From: Pseudomonadota bacterium
GTDB lineage: Bacteria > Pseudomonadota > Alphaproteobacteria > Kiloniellales > JACOMY01
DNA: 64,000 nucleotides
NCBI GenBank assembly: GCA_029781795.1
Contig: JAKOWB010000411.1
Location: forward strand, 1-64,000
Direction of reading: 5' to 3'
Shown: piece after piece, positions 23,538-32,721 of the stretch
Position numbering within the stretch: position 1 is the stretch's first letter
Layout: every line of letters begins with the position of its first letter
Notes under the pieces: model-generated
Database searches by the model: none
The model's input: only the letters and a program-made list of their open reading frames with translations
What the model was told of the DNA's origin: nothing
Position numbers and translations under genes: made by a program

Positions 23538-25082
23538 ATGATCCATCCCACCACCTTCTCCTCCCTCATCGCGGCGCAGGCGGCCGCGGCGCCGGCCATC
23601 CTCGGCGCCGGGCGTCCGGCCCTCAGCTTCGGGCGGCTGGCGGCGCTGCAGGCGGAGACGGTCGCGGCGCTGAACGGCTGGGGTATCGGGCGCGGCGAGC
23701 GCGTCGCCATCGTGCTGCCGAACGGGCCGGCGATGGCGGCGGCGTTCCTGGCGGTCGGCGCCGGCGCCGTCACCTGCCCGCTGAACCCGGCCTACCGCGC
23801 CGACGAGTTCCGCTTCTACCTGGAGGACCTGAAGGCGCGCGCCCTGATCGTCGGCGCCGGCGCCGAGACGCCGGCCCGCGCCGTGGCGGCCGAACTGGGC
23901 GTCCAGGTGCTGGAACTGACGGAGCCCGCGGGCTTCCCCGCCGGCGCCTTCACCCTGGCGGGCGGCGCGCCGGGCGCCGCGGCCAACCCGGGGATGGCGG
24001 AGCCCGACGAGATCGGCCTCATCCTGCACACCTCGGGCACCACCTCGCGGCCGAAGATCGTGCCGCTGACCCAGGCGAACCTGCTGGCCTCGGCCCGGCA
24101 CATCGGCCAGGTGCTGGACCTGACGCCGGCCGACCGCTGCCTCAACATCATGCCGCTGTTCCACATCCACGGCCTGATCGCCGCGACGCTCTCCTCGCTG
24201 GCGGCCGGCGGCTCGGTCTTCGCGACCGAGGGCTTCAACGCGCTGAAGTTCATGGCCCAGCTCGAGGAGGCGCGGCCCAGCTGGTACACGGCGGTGCCGA
24301 CCATGCACCAGACCATCCTGGCGCGCGGCCAGCGCCAGGAGGCGGCGGCCAGGGCCGCCGGCCTGCGCTTCATCCGCTCCTCCTCGGCCTCGCTGCCGCC
24401 GCAGGTGATGACGGCGCTGGAGGCGCTCTTCGCCTGCCCGGTGATCGAGAGCTACGGCATGACCGAGGCGAGCCACCAGATGACCAGCAACCGCCTGCCC
24501 CCGGGCCTCAGGAAGCCCGGCTCGGTCGGCAGCGCGGCTGGCCCGCAGGTGGCGATCCTGACCGAGGGCGGCCAGGTCACGACCGAGGCCGGCGCGCTGG
24601 GCGAGGTGGTGATCAGCGGGCCCAACGTCACGCTGGGCTACGAGAACAATCCCAAGGCCAACGCCGAATCCTTCATCCCGCGCGACGGCATGCCCTATCC
24701 CTGGTTCCGCACCGGCGACCAGGGCACGCTGGACGGTGACGGCTTCCTCACCATCACCGGGCGCCTCAAGGAGATCATCAACCGCGGCGGCGAGAAGGTG
24801 AGCCCGAAGGAGGTCGACGAGGCGGCGATGGACCACCCGGCGGTGGCGCAGGTCGTGACCTTCGCCCTGCCGCACGACAAGCTGGGCGAGGAGGTCGCCT
24901 GCGCCGTGGTGCTGAAGGAGGGGCAGAGCCTGGACGAGCGCGGGCTGAAGGACTTCCTGGCGGCGCGCCTCGCCGACTTCAAGGTGCCGCGCAAGGTGGT
25001 CTTCCTGGCCGAGATCCCCAAGGGTGCCACCGGCAAGCTGCAGCGCATCGGCCTGGCGCAGAAGCTGGGCCTCGGCGGCTAG
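23538..25082 (+). CDS. AMP-dependent acyl-CoA synthetase (oxalate-CoA ligase-like)
   Basis: A 514-residue ANL-superfamily ligase. It has the P-loop-like HTSGTTSRPKIVP, SYGMTEASHQM, the Asp in WFRTGDQG, the hinge GRLKEIINRGGEKVSP, and the catalytic Lys in PKGATGKLQR. The pattern (short length, SYGMTEASHQMTSN) resembles Pcs60/AAE3-type oxalate-CoA ligases, but the substrate is inferred only. The ATG at 23538 gives the expected N-terminus. A panE-like gene follows after 17 bases with a GGAAGGA ribosome site, so they form an operon. Confidence 0.85.
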   Translation: MIHPTTFSSLIAAQAAAAPAILGAGRPALSFGRLAALQAETVAALNGWGIGRGERVAIVLPNGPAMAAAFLAVGAGAVTCPLNPAYRADEFRFYLEDLKARALIVGAGAETPARAVAAELGVQVLELTEPAGFPAGAFTLAGGAPGAAANPGMAEPDEIGLILHTSGTTSRPKIVPLTQANLLASARHIGQVLDLTPADRCLNIMPLFHIHGLIAATLSSLAAGGSVFATEGFNALKFMAQLEEARPSWYTAVPTMHQTILARGQRQEAAARAAGLRFIRSSSASLPPQVMTALEALFACPVIESYGMTEASHQMTSNRLPPGLRKPGSVGSAAGPQVAILTEGGQVTTEAGALGEVVISGPNVTLGYENNPKANAESFIPRDGMPYPWFRTGDQGTLDGDGFLTITGRLKEIINRGGEKVSPKEVDEAAMDHPAVAQVVTFALPHDKLGEEVACAVVLKEGQSLDERGLKDFLAARLADFKVPRKVVFLAEIPKGATGKLQRIGLAQKLGLGG

Positions 25083-25099
25083 CGGGAAGGACGAGAGGC

Positions 25100-26077
25100 A
25101 TGAAGGTCTGCATCTACGGCGCCGGGGCGATCGGCGGCATGCTGGGGTACCACCTGGCGGCGTCGGGCGCCGAGGTGACGCTGATCGCCCGGGGGCCGCA
25201 CCTCAAGGCGATGCAGGAGAAGGGGCTCACCTACATATCCGGAGATGCAGAAAACACCGTCCCGGTGCGCGCGGTGCAGGATCCGGCCGAGGCGGGCCAT
25301 CAAGATTACGTGATCCTGACCCTCAAGGCTCCGGGGGTCGCCGGCATCGCCGCGGCCATGGCTCCGCTGCTGGGGCCGGAGACCTGCGTGGTCACGGCGC
25401 AGAACGGCATCCCCTGGTGGTACTTCTACAAGCATGGCGGTCCCTTCGACGGGCGCACGCTGGAGTCGGTGGACCCCGGCGGCCGGCTCTGGCAGCTGAT
25501 CCCGCCCGAGCGCTGCCTGGGCTGCGTGGTCTATCCCTCGGCCGAGATCGAGGCGCCGGGCCGGGTGCGCCACGGCTATGGCAACCGCTTCATGCTGGGC
25601 GAGCCCGACGGCAGCGCCAGCCCGCGCGCCAAGGCCCTGTCGCAGCTGCTGACCAAGGCCGGCCTGAAGGCCCCGGTGCGGCCGAAGATCCGCGACGACA
25701 TCTGGGTGAAGCTGTGGGGGAACCTCTCCTTCAACCCGGTCTCGGCGCTGACCGGCGGCACGCTGGAGCAGCTCGCCACCGACCCCGGCACGCGCGGCGT
25801 CATCGCCGGCATGATGGCCGAGGCGGCGGCCGTGGCGACCAGCCTCGGCGTCGCCTTCGGGGTCGACATTGCCACACGTATCGGTTGGGCCGCCGACCTC
25901 GGCGCGCACAAGACCTCGATGCTGCAGGACCTGGAACTGAAACGGCCGATGGAGATCGACGCCCTGCTGGGCGTCGTAGTCGAACTCGGCCGCATGACCG
26001 GCGTGCAAATGCCGCTCTGCAGCGCGATTCTGGGACTGCTGGTGCAGCGTGCCCGCCTAGCCGGCTGCTACGCTTGA
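25100..26077 (+). CDS. panE: 2-dehydropantoate 2-reductase (ketopantoate reductase family)
   Basis: A 325-residue NADPH-dependent reductase with the Rossmann motif VCIYGAGAIGGMLG at the N-terminus, the conserved Lys in LTLKAPG, the Lys of the C-terminal domain in VKLWGNLSFNPVSALT, and the distal EIDALLG motif. This family makes pantoate for CoA, but many members act on other 2-oxoacids. Here the pairing with an acyl-CoA ligase gene makes a non-pantothenate role possible. Confidence 0.85.
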   Translation: MKVCIYGAGAIGGMLGYHLAASGAEVTLIARGPHLKAMQEKGLTYISGDAENTVPVRAVQDPAEAGHQDYVILTLKAPGVAGIAAAMAPLLGPETCVVTAQNGIPWWYFYKHGGPFDGRTLESVDPGGRLWQLIPPERCLGCVVYPSAEIEAPGRVRHGYGNRFMLGEPDGSASPRAKALSQLLTKAGLKAPVRPKIRDDIWVKLWGNLSFNPVSALTGGTLEQLATDPGTRGVIAGMMAEAAAVATSLGVAFGVDIATRIGWAADLGAHKTSMLQDLELKRPMEIDALLGVVVELGRMTGVQMPLCSAILGLLVQRARLAGCYA

Positions 26078-26263
26078 TGGTGGGCGGATATTCTCGCGTT
26101 AGGCGACATATTACATTAACCGCCCAACCATGAGCTTTATCCCGGTGCTTGATTCTTGCCGGACAAGATAGCAAACTTACCCTGTGATGCGGGCCAAGGC
26201 AGGCAATCCATACCGGACTGTGCAGCGGCTGCCGCGGACCACTGGGGGATGAGGTCGAGGGCT

Positions 26264-26701
26264 GTGGGAAAGCGCAACGAGACAGTCTCCATCGAACGGC
26301 ACGTCGGGCAGCGGATCCGCGCCCGGCGCACCATGCTGGGCCTGACCCAGCAGCAGCTCGCCGACCTGATCGGCGTCACCTACCAGCAGGCGCACAAGTA
26401 CGAGCGCGGCATCAACCGCGTATCCGCCGGACGCCTGTTCGAACTGGCCAAGGCGCTGGGCGTCGAGGTGAGTTTCTTCTTCGAGGGCCTGGCCCCGCAG
26501 GAGCAGGTTGACGCGGCGCCGGAGCGCCAGCGGCTCTGCCTCGACATGGCACGAAACTTCGCCCGCATCCGCGAGGAGCGGCACCAGGAGGCGCTGAGCC
26601 AGCTCTGCCGCGCGCTGGCCGAGGAGACCACGCTGCAGGGCGGCGCCCTGGGCGGCCTCGCCGCGCTGCTGCCCACGAGCGGCGAGAACGAGACGAACTG
26701 A
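26264..26701 (+). CDS. XRE-family transcriptional regulator
   Basis: A 145-residue protein with an N-terminal HTH_3 domain (IRARRTMLGLTQQQLADLIG followed by a recognition helix in TYQQAHKYERG). The C-terminal half is a helical tail (FFFEGLAPQEQ...). It resembles the Cro/CI-type regulators common in alphaproteobacteria. The GTG start at 26264 has GAGGTCGAGG upstream; ATG at 26249 is the alternative. The preceding 180 bases are AT-richer than the surroundings and probably carry its promoter. It stands alone between panE and a terminator. Confidence 0.85.
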   Translation: MGKRNETVSIERHVGQRIRARRTMLGLTQQQLADLIGVTYQQAHKYERGINRVSAGRLFELAKALGVEVSFFFEGLAPQEQVDAAPERQRLCLDMARNFARIREERHQEALSQLCRALAEETTLQGGALGGLAALLPTSGENETN

Positions 26702-26767
26702 GGAGCGCCAGCGCTCGACAAGACGGCGCGCGACGAGATACCGGGGCTGCTCTCCTCGCCCCACAGC

Positions 26768-26800
26768 CGAAGGCGCGGACCCCAAAGGTCCGCGCCTTCG
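26768..26800 (+). terminator. Bidirectional terminator between the XRE gene and rtcB
   Basis: A perfect 14-bp stem (26768-26781 with 26787-26800) and 5-base loop. It is followed on the plus strand by TCGTTT, between convergent genes. Confidence 0.8.
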
Positions 26801-26828
26801 TCGTTTCCCGGGCCCCTTGCCGCCCGGG

Positions 26829-28040
<1,212 letters not shown>

Positions 28041-28111
28041 GATAGGTCTCCCGCGCCAAGAGGCGCATGGCCGCCAAGCGGCCGGACAGGCGATGGGATT
28101 GCTGGTGAAAG

Positions 28112-28130
28112 GCGCGCCACGCAGGCGCGC
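28112..28130 (-). promoter_or_regulatory. Hairpin in the rtcB leader (possible attenuator)
   Basis: A 7-bp perfect stem (GCGCGCC / GGCGCGC) with a 5-base loop, followed on the minus strand by C-TTT. It lies 7 bases past the stop of a possible 35-codon leader ORF and upstream of rtcB. The weak T-run makes termination uncertain. Confidence 0.35.
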
Positions 28131-28136
28131 TGGGGC

Positions 28137-28244
28137 TCAGCCCAGGCGTTCCAGTCGCAGCCCGCGACCGGCGCGCAGCAGGGCGGCGACGCCGACGCCG
28201 GGGGCGTGGACGCGGGCTATCGACCCGGCTTTGCGCTGCTGCAT
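28137..28244 (-). CDS. Possible 35-codon leader ORF upstream of rtcB
   Basis: A small reading frame, MQQRKAGSIARVHAPGVGV then an Ala/Leu/Arg-rich tail (35 residues). It has GGGAGACGCATC before the ATG, nearly identical to the GGGAGACCTATC before the rtcB ATG. It is basic and hydrophobic and has no recognised homologue. It could be a regulatory leader peptide or chance. Confidence 0.35.
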   Translation of the reverse strand: MQQRKAGSIARVHAPGVGVAALLRAGRGLRLERLG

Positions 28245-28325
28245 GATGCGTCTCCCGAAAGGGAGCGGGGATTTACGCCGCTTCGCTGCGCCGATCAAGC
28301 GGAAATGCAACCCTGGGACGCACGG

Positions 28326-28928
28326 CTATGGCAGCGACCCCTTGGGCAGCACGCCGGTGATGACACCGCCGGCCAGCAGCTCGGCCTCGGTCGGAAACCA
28401 CATCTCGCTGCCCGGTGTGGCGATCACACGGTCGGCGAAGGCCGGCGTGACGCCGCGCTCGATCAGGCGCTGGCGCAGCTCGCGGTTCGTCGGCTCGTCG
28501 GCGCGGCCCTCGGGTTCGCTGTCGCTCCAGGCACGGTGGAATCCCAGTTCCGCGCCGGCGGCGATCAGGCGCCGCTTGCCGCCGAGGAACAGTACGGTAC
28601 AGGCCGAGGCGCAGCTCTTCTCGACGAAGGTCGTGGCGCCGCGAAGCTGCAGCGCGTTGGCCACCAGCAACGCCGGGCGGATGTAGCCGCCGTCGCTCTC
28701 CAGGCGCACCTCGTGCACCAGGGGATTGCCACGGACCAGCAGCAGCAGCGCCTGCGCCGAGCCATAGTCGATGTCGCCGCGGAAGGCGACCGCCGTGCCC
28801 CCCGGCAGCAGCGTCGCCTGGTGGCTCGCCGGCCCGCCGTTGCCGCTGGCGACCGCGCCGTCGCCCGTCGTGCGGCAGGCCGCGAGCAGCAGCAGCGCGA
28901 GCAGGGCGAAGGCAGACACCGGGCGCAT
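28326..28928 (-). CDS. Short ClpP-like lipoprotein
   Basis: A 200-residue predicted lipoprotein (lipobox LLLLAAC, Cys18). It has the same ClpP-like core as the protein at 22005-23318: SDGGY loop at about 78-82, Ser108 in SCASACTVLF and His131 in GFHRAW, again 23 residues apart. The start abuts the stop of the upstream secreted-protein gene without a gap, so the three genes 28326-30430 form one operon. Function unknown; periplasmic protease or pseudoprotease are options. Confidence 0.6.
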   Translation of the reverse strand: MRPVSAFALLALLLLAACRTTGDGAVASGNGGPASHQATLLPGGTAVAFRGDIDYGSAQALLLLVRGNPLVHEVRLESDGGYIRPALLVANALQLRGATTFVEKSCASACTVLFLGGKRRLIAAGAELGFHRAWSDSEPEGRADEPTNRELRQRLIERGVTPAFADRVIATPGSEMWFPTEAELLAGGVITGVLPKGSLP

Positions 28929-29681
28929 CTAGAGCTTGCTCCGGCCGGCCAGCAGCTCGCTGCCCGCGGCATAGACGTAGCAGGGCTTGCCCGCGGTCCC
29001 CGCCAGGCGCTCGCAGGCGGCCAGGGCACGCTCGAAGGCCTCGGCTTCCTGCGCCGCGGGGAAGCCGGTGCTGTAGGCACAGTGGCGGCCCTCCGCGTCC
29101 AGCAGGAAGAGGTTGCGGCCCACGTTCGCCTGGTAGAGCTCGTCGAAGGCATAGCGGCATTCGTCACCGGCCGGGGCAAGGTCGGCCGGCGCGAAACGGA
29201 AATCCGCGCGCTTCCAGACCTTGGCCGAGGGCAGCAGTTTCGAAGGCGAGCCTTCCGACAGGCCGGCGACATGCTCGACATAGCCCTGCAGCGATTCCTC
29301 GATGCTGTCGGGTCCATAGAGACGGGCCATGAACTCCGCGTCGCTCAACACGTGGACCTCGCCCTGCCACAGGATCCGGCTGGCATTGGCGAAGATGTAG
29401 CAGGTGCCGGGCAGGCCGGAATCGTCGCGCTGGCAGGCGCTGATCGCCTGCTTCTTGCCGTCGAGCGGCAGGCAGCGCAGGCCGGGGCAATAGGAGTAGC
29501 CGGCCGAGATGCCGTTGGTGGAGACCGCGAAGTAGGCACGCCCCTGGTCGCGCCTGAACTGCTCGTAGTAGTCCCAGGCGGTCTGGTGCATCCAGAGCTC
29601 GCCCTTGCCGACGTCCTGCGCCCGCGCGGCGGGCGCCAGCGCGAGGAGGAGCAGCAGGGCGGCAAGACAGCGTATCGTCAT
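28929..29681 (-). CDS. Secreted Cys-rich protein, tandem paralogue B
   Basis: A 250-residue exported protein (signal peptide ending ...APAARAQ). The mature part has about eight cysteines in short conserved contexts (YSYCPG, GTCYIF, DECRYAF, RHCAYSTGF, KPCYVYAAGSELL). It is clearly a duplicate of the next upstream gene, sharing WxYYxQFxxDQ, FAVSTNGxSAGYSYCPG and ARLYGP. Its ATG overlaps the upstream TGA (ATGA). I do not recognise the family; the even cysteine count suggests disulfides in the periplasm. Confidence 0.7.
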   Translation of the reverse strand: MTIRCLAALLLLLALAPAARAQDVGKGELWMHQTAWDYYEQFRRDQGRAYFAVSTNGISAGYSYCPGLRCLPLDGKKQAISACQRDDSGLPGTCYIFANASRILWQGEVHVLSDAEFMARLYGPDSIEESLQGYVEHVAGLSEGSPSKLLPSAKVWKRADFRFAPADLAPAGDECRYAFDELYQANVGRNLFLLDAEGRHCAYSTGFPAAQEAEAFERALAACERLAGTAGKPCYVYAAGSELLAGRSKL

Positions 29682-30430
29682 CACAGCTTGCTCCTTCCCG
29701 GCAGCAGTTCGCTGCCGGCGGCATAGACGAAGCAGGGCCGGCCCGCGGGGCCGGCCAGCTTCTGGCAGGCGGCCAGCGCGCCGAGAAAGGCCTGCATCTC
29801 GTCGGCTGCCGGGAAGCCGGTGCTGTAGGCGCAGTGCCGGCCGTCGGAATCCAGCAGGAAGAGGTTGGGCGCCGCGCTCGCCATGTAGAGGTCTTCGAAT
29901 GCGTAGCGGCACTCGTCGTCGGCCGGTGCCAGGGCCGCGGGCGCGAAGAGGAAATCCTTGCGCTGCCAGACCTTGCGCGAGGGCAGCAGCTTGGCCGGCA
30001 CGCCCTCGGCGCGCCCCGCCAGATGCTCGACGTAGCCCTCCAGCGCCTCGTCGATGGTGCCGGGGCCGTAGAGGCGGGCGTTGAACTCCGCGTCGGTCAG
30101 GACATGCACCTGCCCCTTCCACAGCACGCGGTTGGCGCTGGCGAAGACGTAGCAGGTGCCCGGCAGGTCGCTGTGGTCGCTCTCGCAGGCCTGGACGGCC
30201 TCCCGCTTGCCCTCCAGCGGCCAGCAGTCGAAGCCTCCGGGACAGTAGGAATAGCCGGCCGAAACCCCGTTGGTGGAGACGGCGAAGAAGGCGCCGTCCT
30301 GGTCCTGCTTGAACTGCTGGTAGTAGCCCCAGACCGACTCGTGCAGCCAGAGCTCGCCCTCGCCGATCTCCTGCGCCGCGGCGGCCGCGGGAAGGAAAAG
30401 GCACAACAGACCGATTGCCGAAACTCGCAT
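29681..30430 (-). CDS. Secreted Cys-rich protein, tandem paralogue A
   Basis: A 249-residue exported protein with signal peptide MRVSAIGLLCLFLPAAAAAQ. The mature region aligns along its whole length with paralogue B, including the C-terminal FVYAAGSELLPGRSKL. The ATG at 30428-30430 gives a clean signal peptide; an ORF extension upstream has none. First gene of a three-gene operon of exported proteins. Confidence 0.7.
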   Translation of the reverse strand: MRVSAIGLLCLFLPAAAAAQEIGEGELWLHESVWGYYQQFKQDQDGAFFAVSTNGVSAGYSYCPGGFDCWPLEGKREAVQACESDHSDLPGTCYVFASANRVLWKGQVHVLTDAEFNARLYGPGTIDEALEGYVEHLAGRAEGVPAKLLPSRKVWQRKDFLFAPAALAPADDECRYAFEDLYMASAAPNLFLLDSDGRHCAYSTGFPAADEMQAFLGALAACQKLAGPAGRPCFVYAAGSELLPGRSKL

Positions 30431-30600
30431 GACGCCCCCGTCGTCGCTCCGTTCCGGAGGACGACGGCCGCCACCACGGCGCAGGCGCCGGGCGTCAGCG
30501 GTCACACCCTAATGGTGCAGATTCCCCCAGTCCCGCAAGGATAGAGGGTCCCGCGTGCACGCGGCAAGAAGTTCAACGGCTGCGCGCATAACCGATTCTG

Positions 30601-31554
30601 TCAGCGCCGGCCCTTCATCGCCTCCATGCCCTCGAGCAGCGCCTTGGCGAGGCCGGGCTCGAAGGGGTGGTGGCCGGCGTGCTCCACCGGCACGTAGCGC
30701 GCGCCGCGCCAGGCCCGCGTCAGGTCGAAGGCGTTCTCGATCGGGCAGACGAAGTCGTCGCGGCCATGCGTCACCAGCCCCGGCAGCGCGCCCAGTTCGT
30801 GCGCGCGGCGCAGCAGCTCGCCCTCGGGCAGCCAGATGGCCTCGCTGAAATAGGCAAGCGCGATGCGTGCGCCGGCCAGCAGCACCTCGGTCGAGCCTTC
30901 GGGGCGCAGGAACTCCGCCGGCACCGCCTTGATGTTGGCGGTGACCCAGTTGTGGTGCAGCCAGGCCTTCAGCGCCGGCAGGTGCACCGTGGGATCTGGG
31001 TCGAGGATGCGGCGGCGATAGGCCGCCAGGATGTCGCCGCGCTCGGCCTCCGGCAGCGGGTCGACCAGGACGTGCCAGGCCTCGGGATAGAGCTTGCGGC
31101 TGGTGACGTAGTTGAAGTCGTTCTCGCTGGCGAGGCCGAGGTAGATGCCCCAGAGCACCAGGCCGATGCAGCGCTCCGGATGCGCCAGCGCGTAGGCCAG
31201 CGCCAGCGCCGAGCCCCAGGAGCCGCCGAGGATCACCCAGCGCTCGACCCCGAGGTGCCTGCGGATGCGCTCCATGTCGGCGACCAGGTGCGCCGTGGTG
31301 TTGAGGTGCAGTTCGCCCAGCGGCGTGGAGCGCCAGGCGCCGCGCTGGTCGAAGCCGATGAAGCGCCAGTAGGCCGGATCGCAGAAGCGCCGGTTGTGGC
31401 CCGACCAGGTGAAGCCCGGCCCGCCGTGCAGGAAGAGCACCGGCACGCCGTCGGGATTGCCGGCCTCCTCGAGATAGAGCTCGTGCCCCGCCTCGACCGC
31501 GAAGCGGCCGCTGCGATAGGGCTCGTAGGGCGGGTAGAGGGTCGGGAAGTCCAG
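30601..31554 (-). CDS. pip: Proline iminopeptidase
   Basis: A 317-residue alpha/beta hydrolase of the prolyl iminopeptidase (S33) family, with the oxyanion loop FLHGGPGFTW, GFDQRGAWRSTP, nucleophile Ser in GGSWGSALAL, Asp in HGRDDFVCP and His in HAGHHPF. The usual N-terminus (LYPPYEPYRSGRFAVEAGHELY) is present. However, the open frame back to an in-frame TGA contains no ATG, GTG or TTG before it. I therefore infer CTG at 31554 (GAGG five bases upstream); an internal GTG at 31446 would lose a conserved strand. It lies 16 bases downstream of the SPFH gene. Confidence 0.8.
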   Translation of the reverse strand: MDFPTLYPPYEPYRSGRFAVEAGHELYLEEAGNPDGVPVLFLHGGPGFTWSGHNRRFCDPAYWRFIGFDQRGAWRSTPLGELHLNTTAHLVADMERIRRHLGVERWVILGGSWGSALALAYALAHPERCIGLVLWGIYLGLASENDFNYVTSRKLYPEAWHVLVDPLPEAERGDILAAYRRRILDPDPTVHLPALKAWLHHNWVTANIKAVPAEFLRPEGSTEVLLAGARIALAYFSEAIWLPEGELLRRAHELGALPGLVTHGRDDFVCPIENAFDLTRAWRGARYVPVEHAGHHPFEPGLAKALLEGMEAMKGRR

Positions 31555-31570
31555 GATCGCCTCGGGGGTT

Positions 31571-32458
31571 CTATTGCTCGAGGTTCAGGAAGGGCACGGT
31601 GCTGCCGGGCACCATGGTGGTGGGCAGCTGCCCGTTCCAGGCCTCGGCCAGGATGAGCTGCACCAGGTTGGGATTGTCGCGCAGCGCGTCGCCGCGCGCC
31701 TTGATCGCCGCCGCCTCGGCCTCGCCCTTGATGCGGATCGCGTCGGCCTCGGCCTGCGCCTGCGAGCGGGTGGAATCGGCCTTGCCCTCGGCCTGGGTGC
31801 GCACGATGTCGGCCTGCACCTTCTCGCGCTCCAGGTTCTGCTTCAGCTTGGCCACCTCGACCTCGGCCAGCATGCGCTGCTCGACCGAGTTCTCGAAGAC
31901 CTCGGAGAAGGCGATGTCCTCCACCTGCACCGATTCCAGCACCAGCGGCTCGCCCTGCACCTTGGCGCGGATCGCCGCCTCGATCTCGGCCACCAGGCGG
32001 CCGCGCTCGGCGATGGCGGTGGCGGCGTTGAAGCTGCCGAAGACGATCTTGGTCTCGTTATAGAGCGCCGGCGAGATCACGCGGTCCACCAGGCCCTCGA
32101 CCGAGCCGTATTCGGAGTAGATCTCCACCACGCGCGAGGGATCGGCATGATAGGTGACCGAGATGCGCAGGTCGGCCGCCTGGATGTCCTTGGAGTAGGA
32201 CTGCACCTGCTCGTAGGTGTCCTTCTGCGTGCGCACCGAGATGATGCGCACGGAATCGATCACCGGCACCTGCCAGTGGAAGCCCGGCTCGGCCGTGCCG
32301 GTCACCGCGCCGTTGCGCAGCTGCACGCCGATGTCGCCCTGGTCGATGGTGTAGAAGCCGTCGAAGAGCGAGATCAGCACGACGATGACGCCGGCGCCGA
32401 TGGCAACGCGCGTAAGCAGCCGCCGGCCGCGGCCGGGCTGCGTGATGATCGTGGACAA
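31571..32458 (-). CDS. SPFH/Band 7 (prohibitin-like) membrane protein
   Basis: A 295-residue protein with an N-terminal membrane helix (VAIGAGVIVVLISLF), the Band 7/prohibitin domain (GDIGVQLRNGAV, PGFHWQVPVIDSV) and a long charged Ala/Glu helix (VEVAKLKQNLEREKVQADI...) typical of oligomer-forming stomatin/prohibitin/HflK relatives. I place the start at TTG 32456-32458, which has GGGGAG eight bases upstream. The ATG at 32485 has no such site. Confidence 0.85.
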   Translation of the reverse strand: MSTIITQPGRGRRLLTRVAIGAGVIVVLISLFDGFYTIDQGDIGVQLRNGAVTGTAEPGFHWQVPVIDSVRIISVRTQKDTYEQVQSYSKDIQAADLRISVTYHADPSRVVEIYSEYGSVEGLVDRVISPALYNETKIVFGSFNAATAIAERGRLVAEIEAAIRAKVQGEPLVLESVQVEDIAFSEVFENSVEQRMLAEVEVAKLKQNLEREKVQADIVRTQAEGKADSTRSQAQAEADAIRIKGEAEAAAIKARGDALRDNPNLVQLILAEAWNGQLPTTMVPGSTVPFLNLEQ

Positions 32459-32540
32459 GGCTGGCACTCCCCGCTTGCGCCCCATAAGGCGGCAGACTAG
32501 CCCGGACGCATCTCTCAGTCAGGCCGTTTCGGCACCGTTG

Positions 32541-32663
32541 AAATGCAAGACCCCGCCTCGCGGCGGGGTCAGGTGGCAGCTGCGTCTAGAGGGATGCCAA
32601 GCCCGCATCGATGGACGCTTAATTTTGCCTGCGGCAAGCGGCCAATCTCGGATTTGCTAGGGT
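32541..32663 (-). ncRNA. Type II-C tracrRNA
   Basis: The minus strand from 32663 reads a 36-base stretch identical to the plus-strand CRISPR repeat at 32 positions (first 26 exact), so it is the anti-repeat to crRNA transcribed from the minus strand of the array. Downstream comes GCGGGCTTGGCATCCC and CAGCTGCC, which match from memory the Parvibaculum lavamentivorans II-C tracrRNA core. A 9-bp terminator hairpin follows (32562-32570 with 32549-32557), then TTGCATTT. Predicted length is about 120 nt. It is transcribed divergently from cas9, whose start is 59 bases away. Ends are inferred from sequence only. Confidence 0.85.
32549..32570 (-). terminator. tracrRNA terminator hairpin
   Basis: A 9-bp perfect stem GACCCCGCC / GGCGGGGTC with a GCGA tetraloop. 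It is followed on the minus strand by TTGCATTT, a moderate T-rich tail. Confidence 0.7.
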
Positions 32664-32693
32664 TGCAGCCTACCCGCCTGTTCGACCTAAGAT
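32663..32693 (+). promoter_or_regulatory. Possible cas9 promoter
   Basis: On the plus strand TTGCAG (32663-32668) and TAAGAT (32688-32693) are separated by 19 bases, 28 bases before the cas9 ATG. It overlaps the candidate tracrRNA promoter back to back, so the two transcripts may compete. Confidence 0.35.
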
Positions 32694-32696
32694 CAA
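32667..32696 (-). promoter_or_regulatory. Possible tracrRNA promoter
   Basis: On the minus strand TTGATC (32696-32691) and TAGGCT (32672-32667) are separated by 18 bases. A start about 7 bases on would fall at the first bases of the anti-repeat. Weak matches, but well placed. Confidence 0.4.
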
Positions 32697-32721
32697 GGGC
32701 AACTTTCGCGGGATTTTTACG

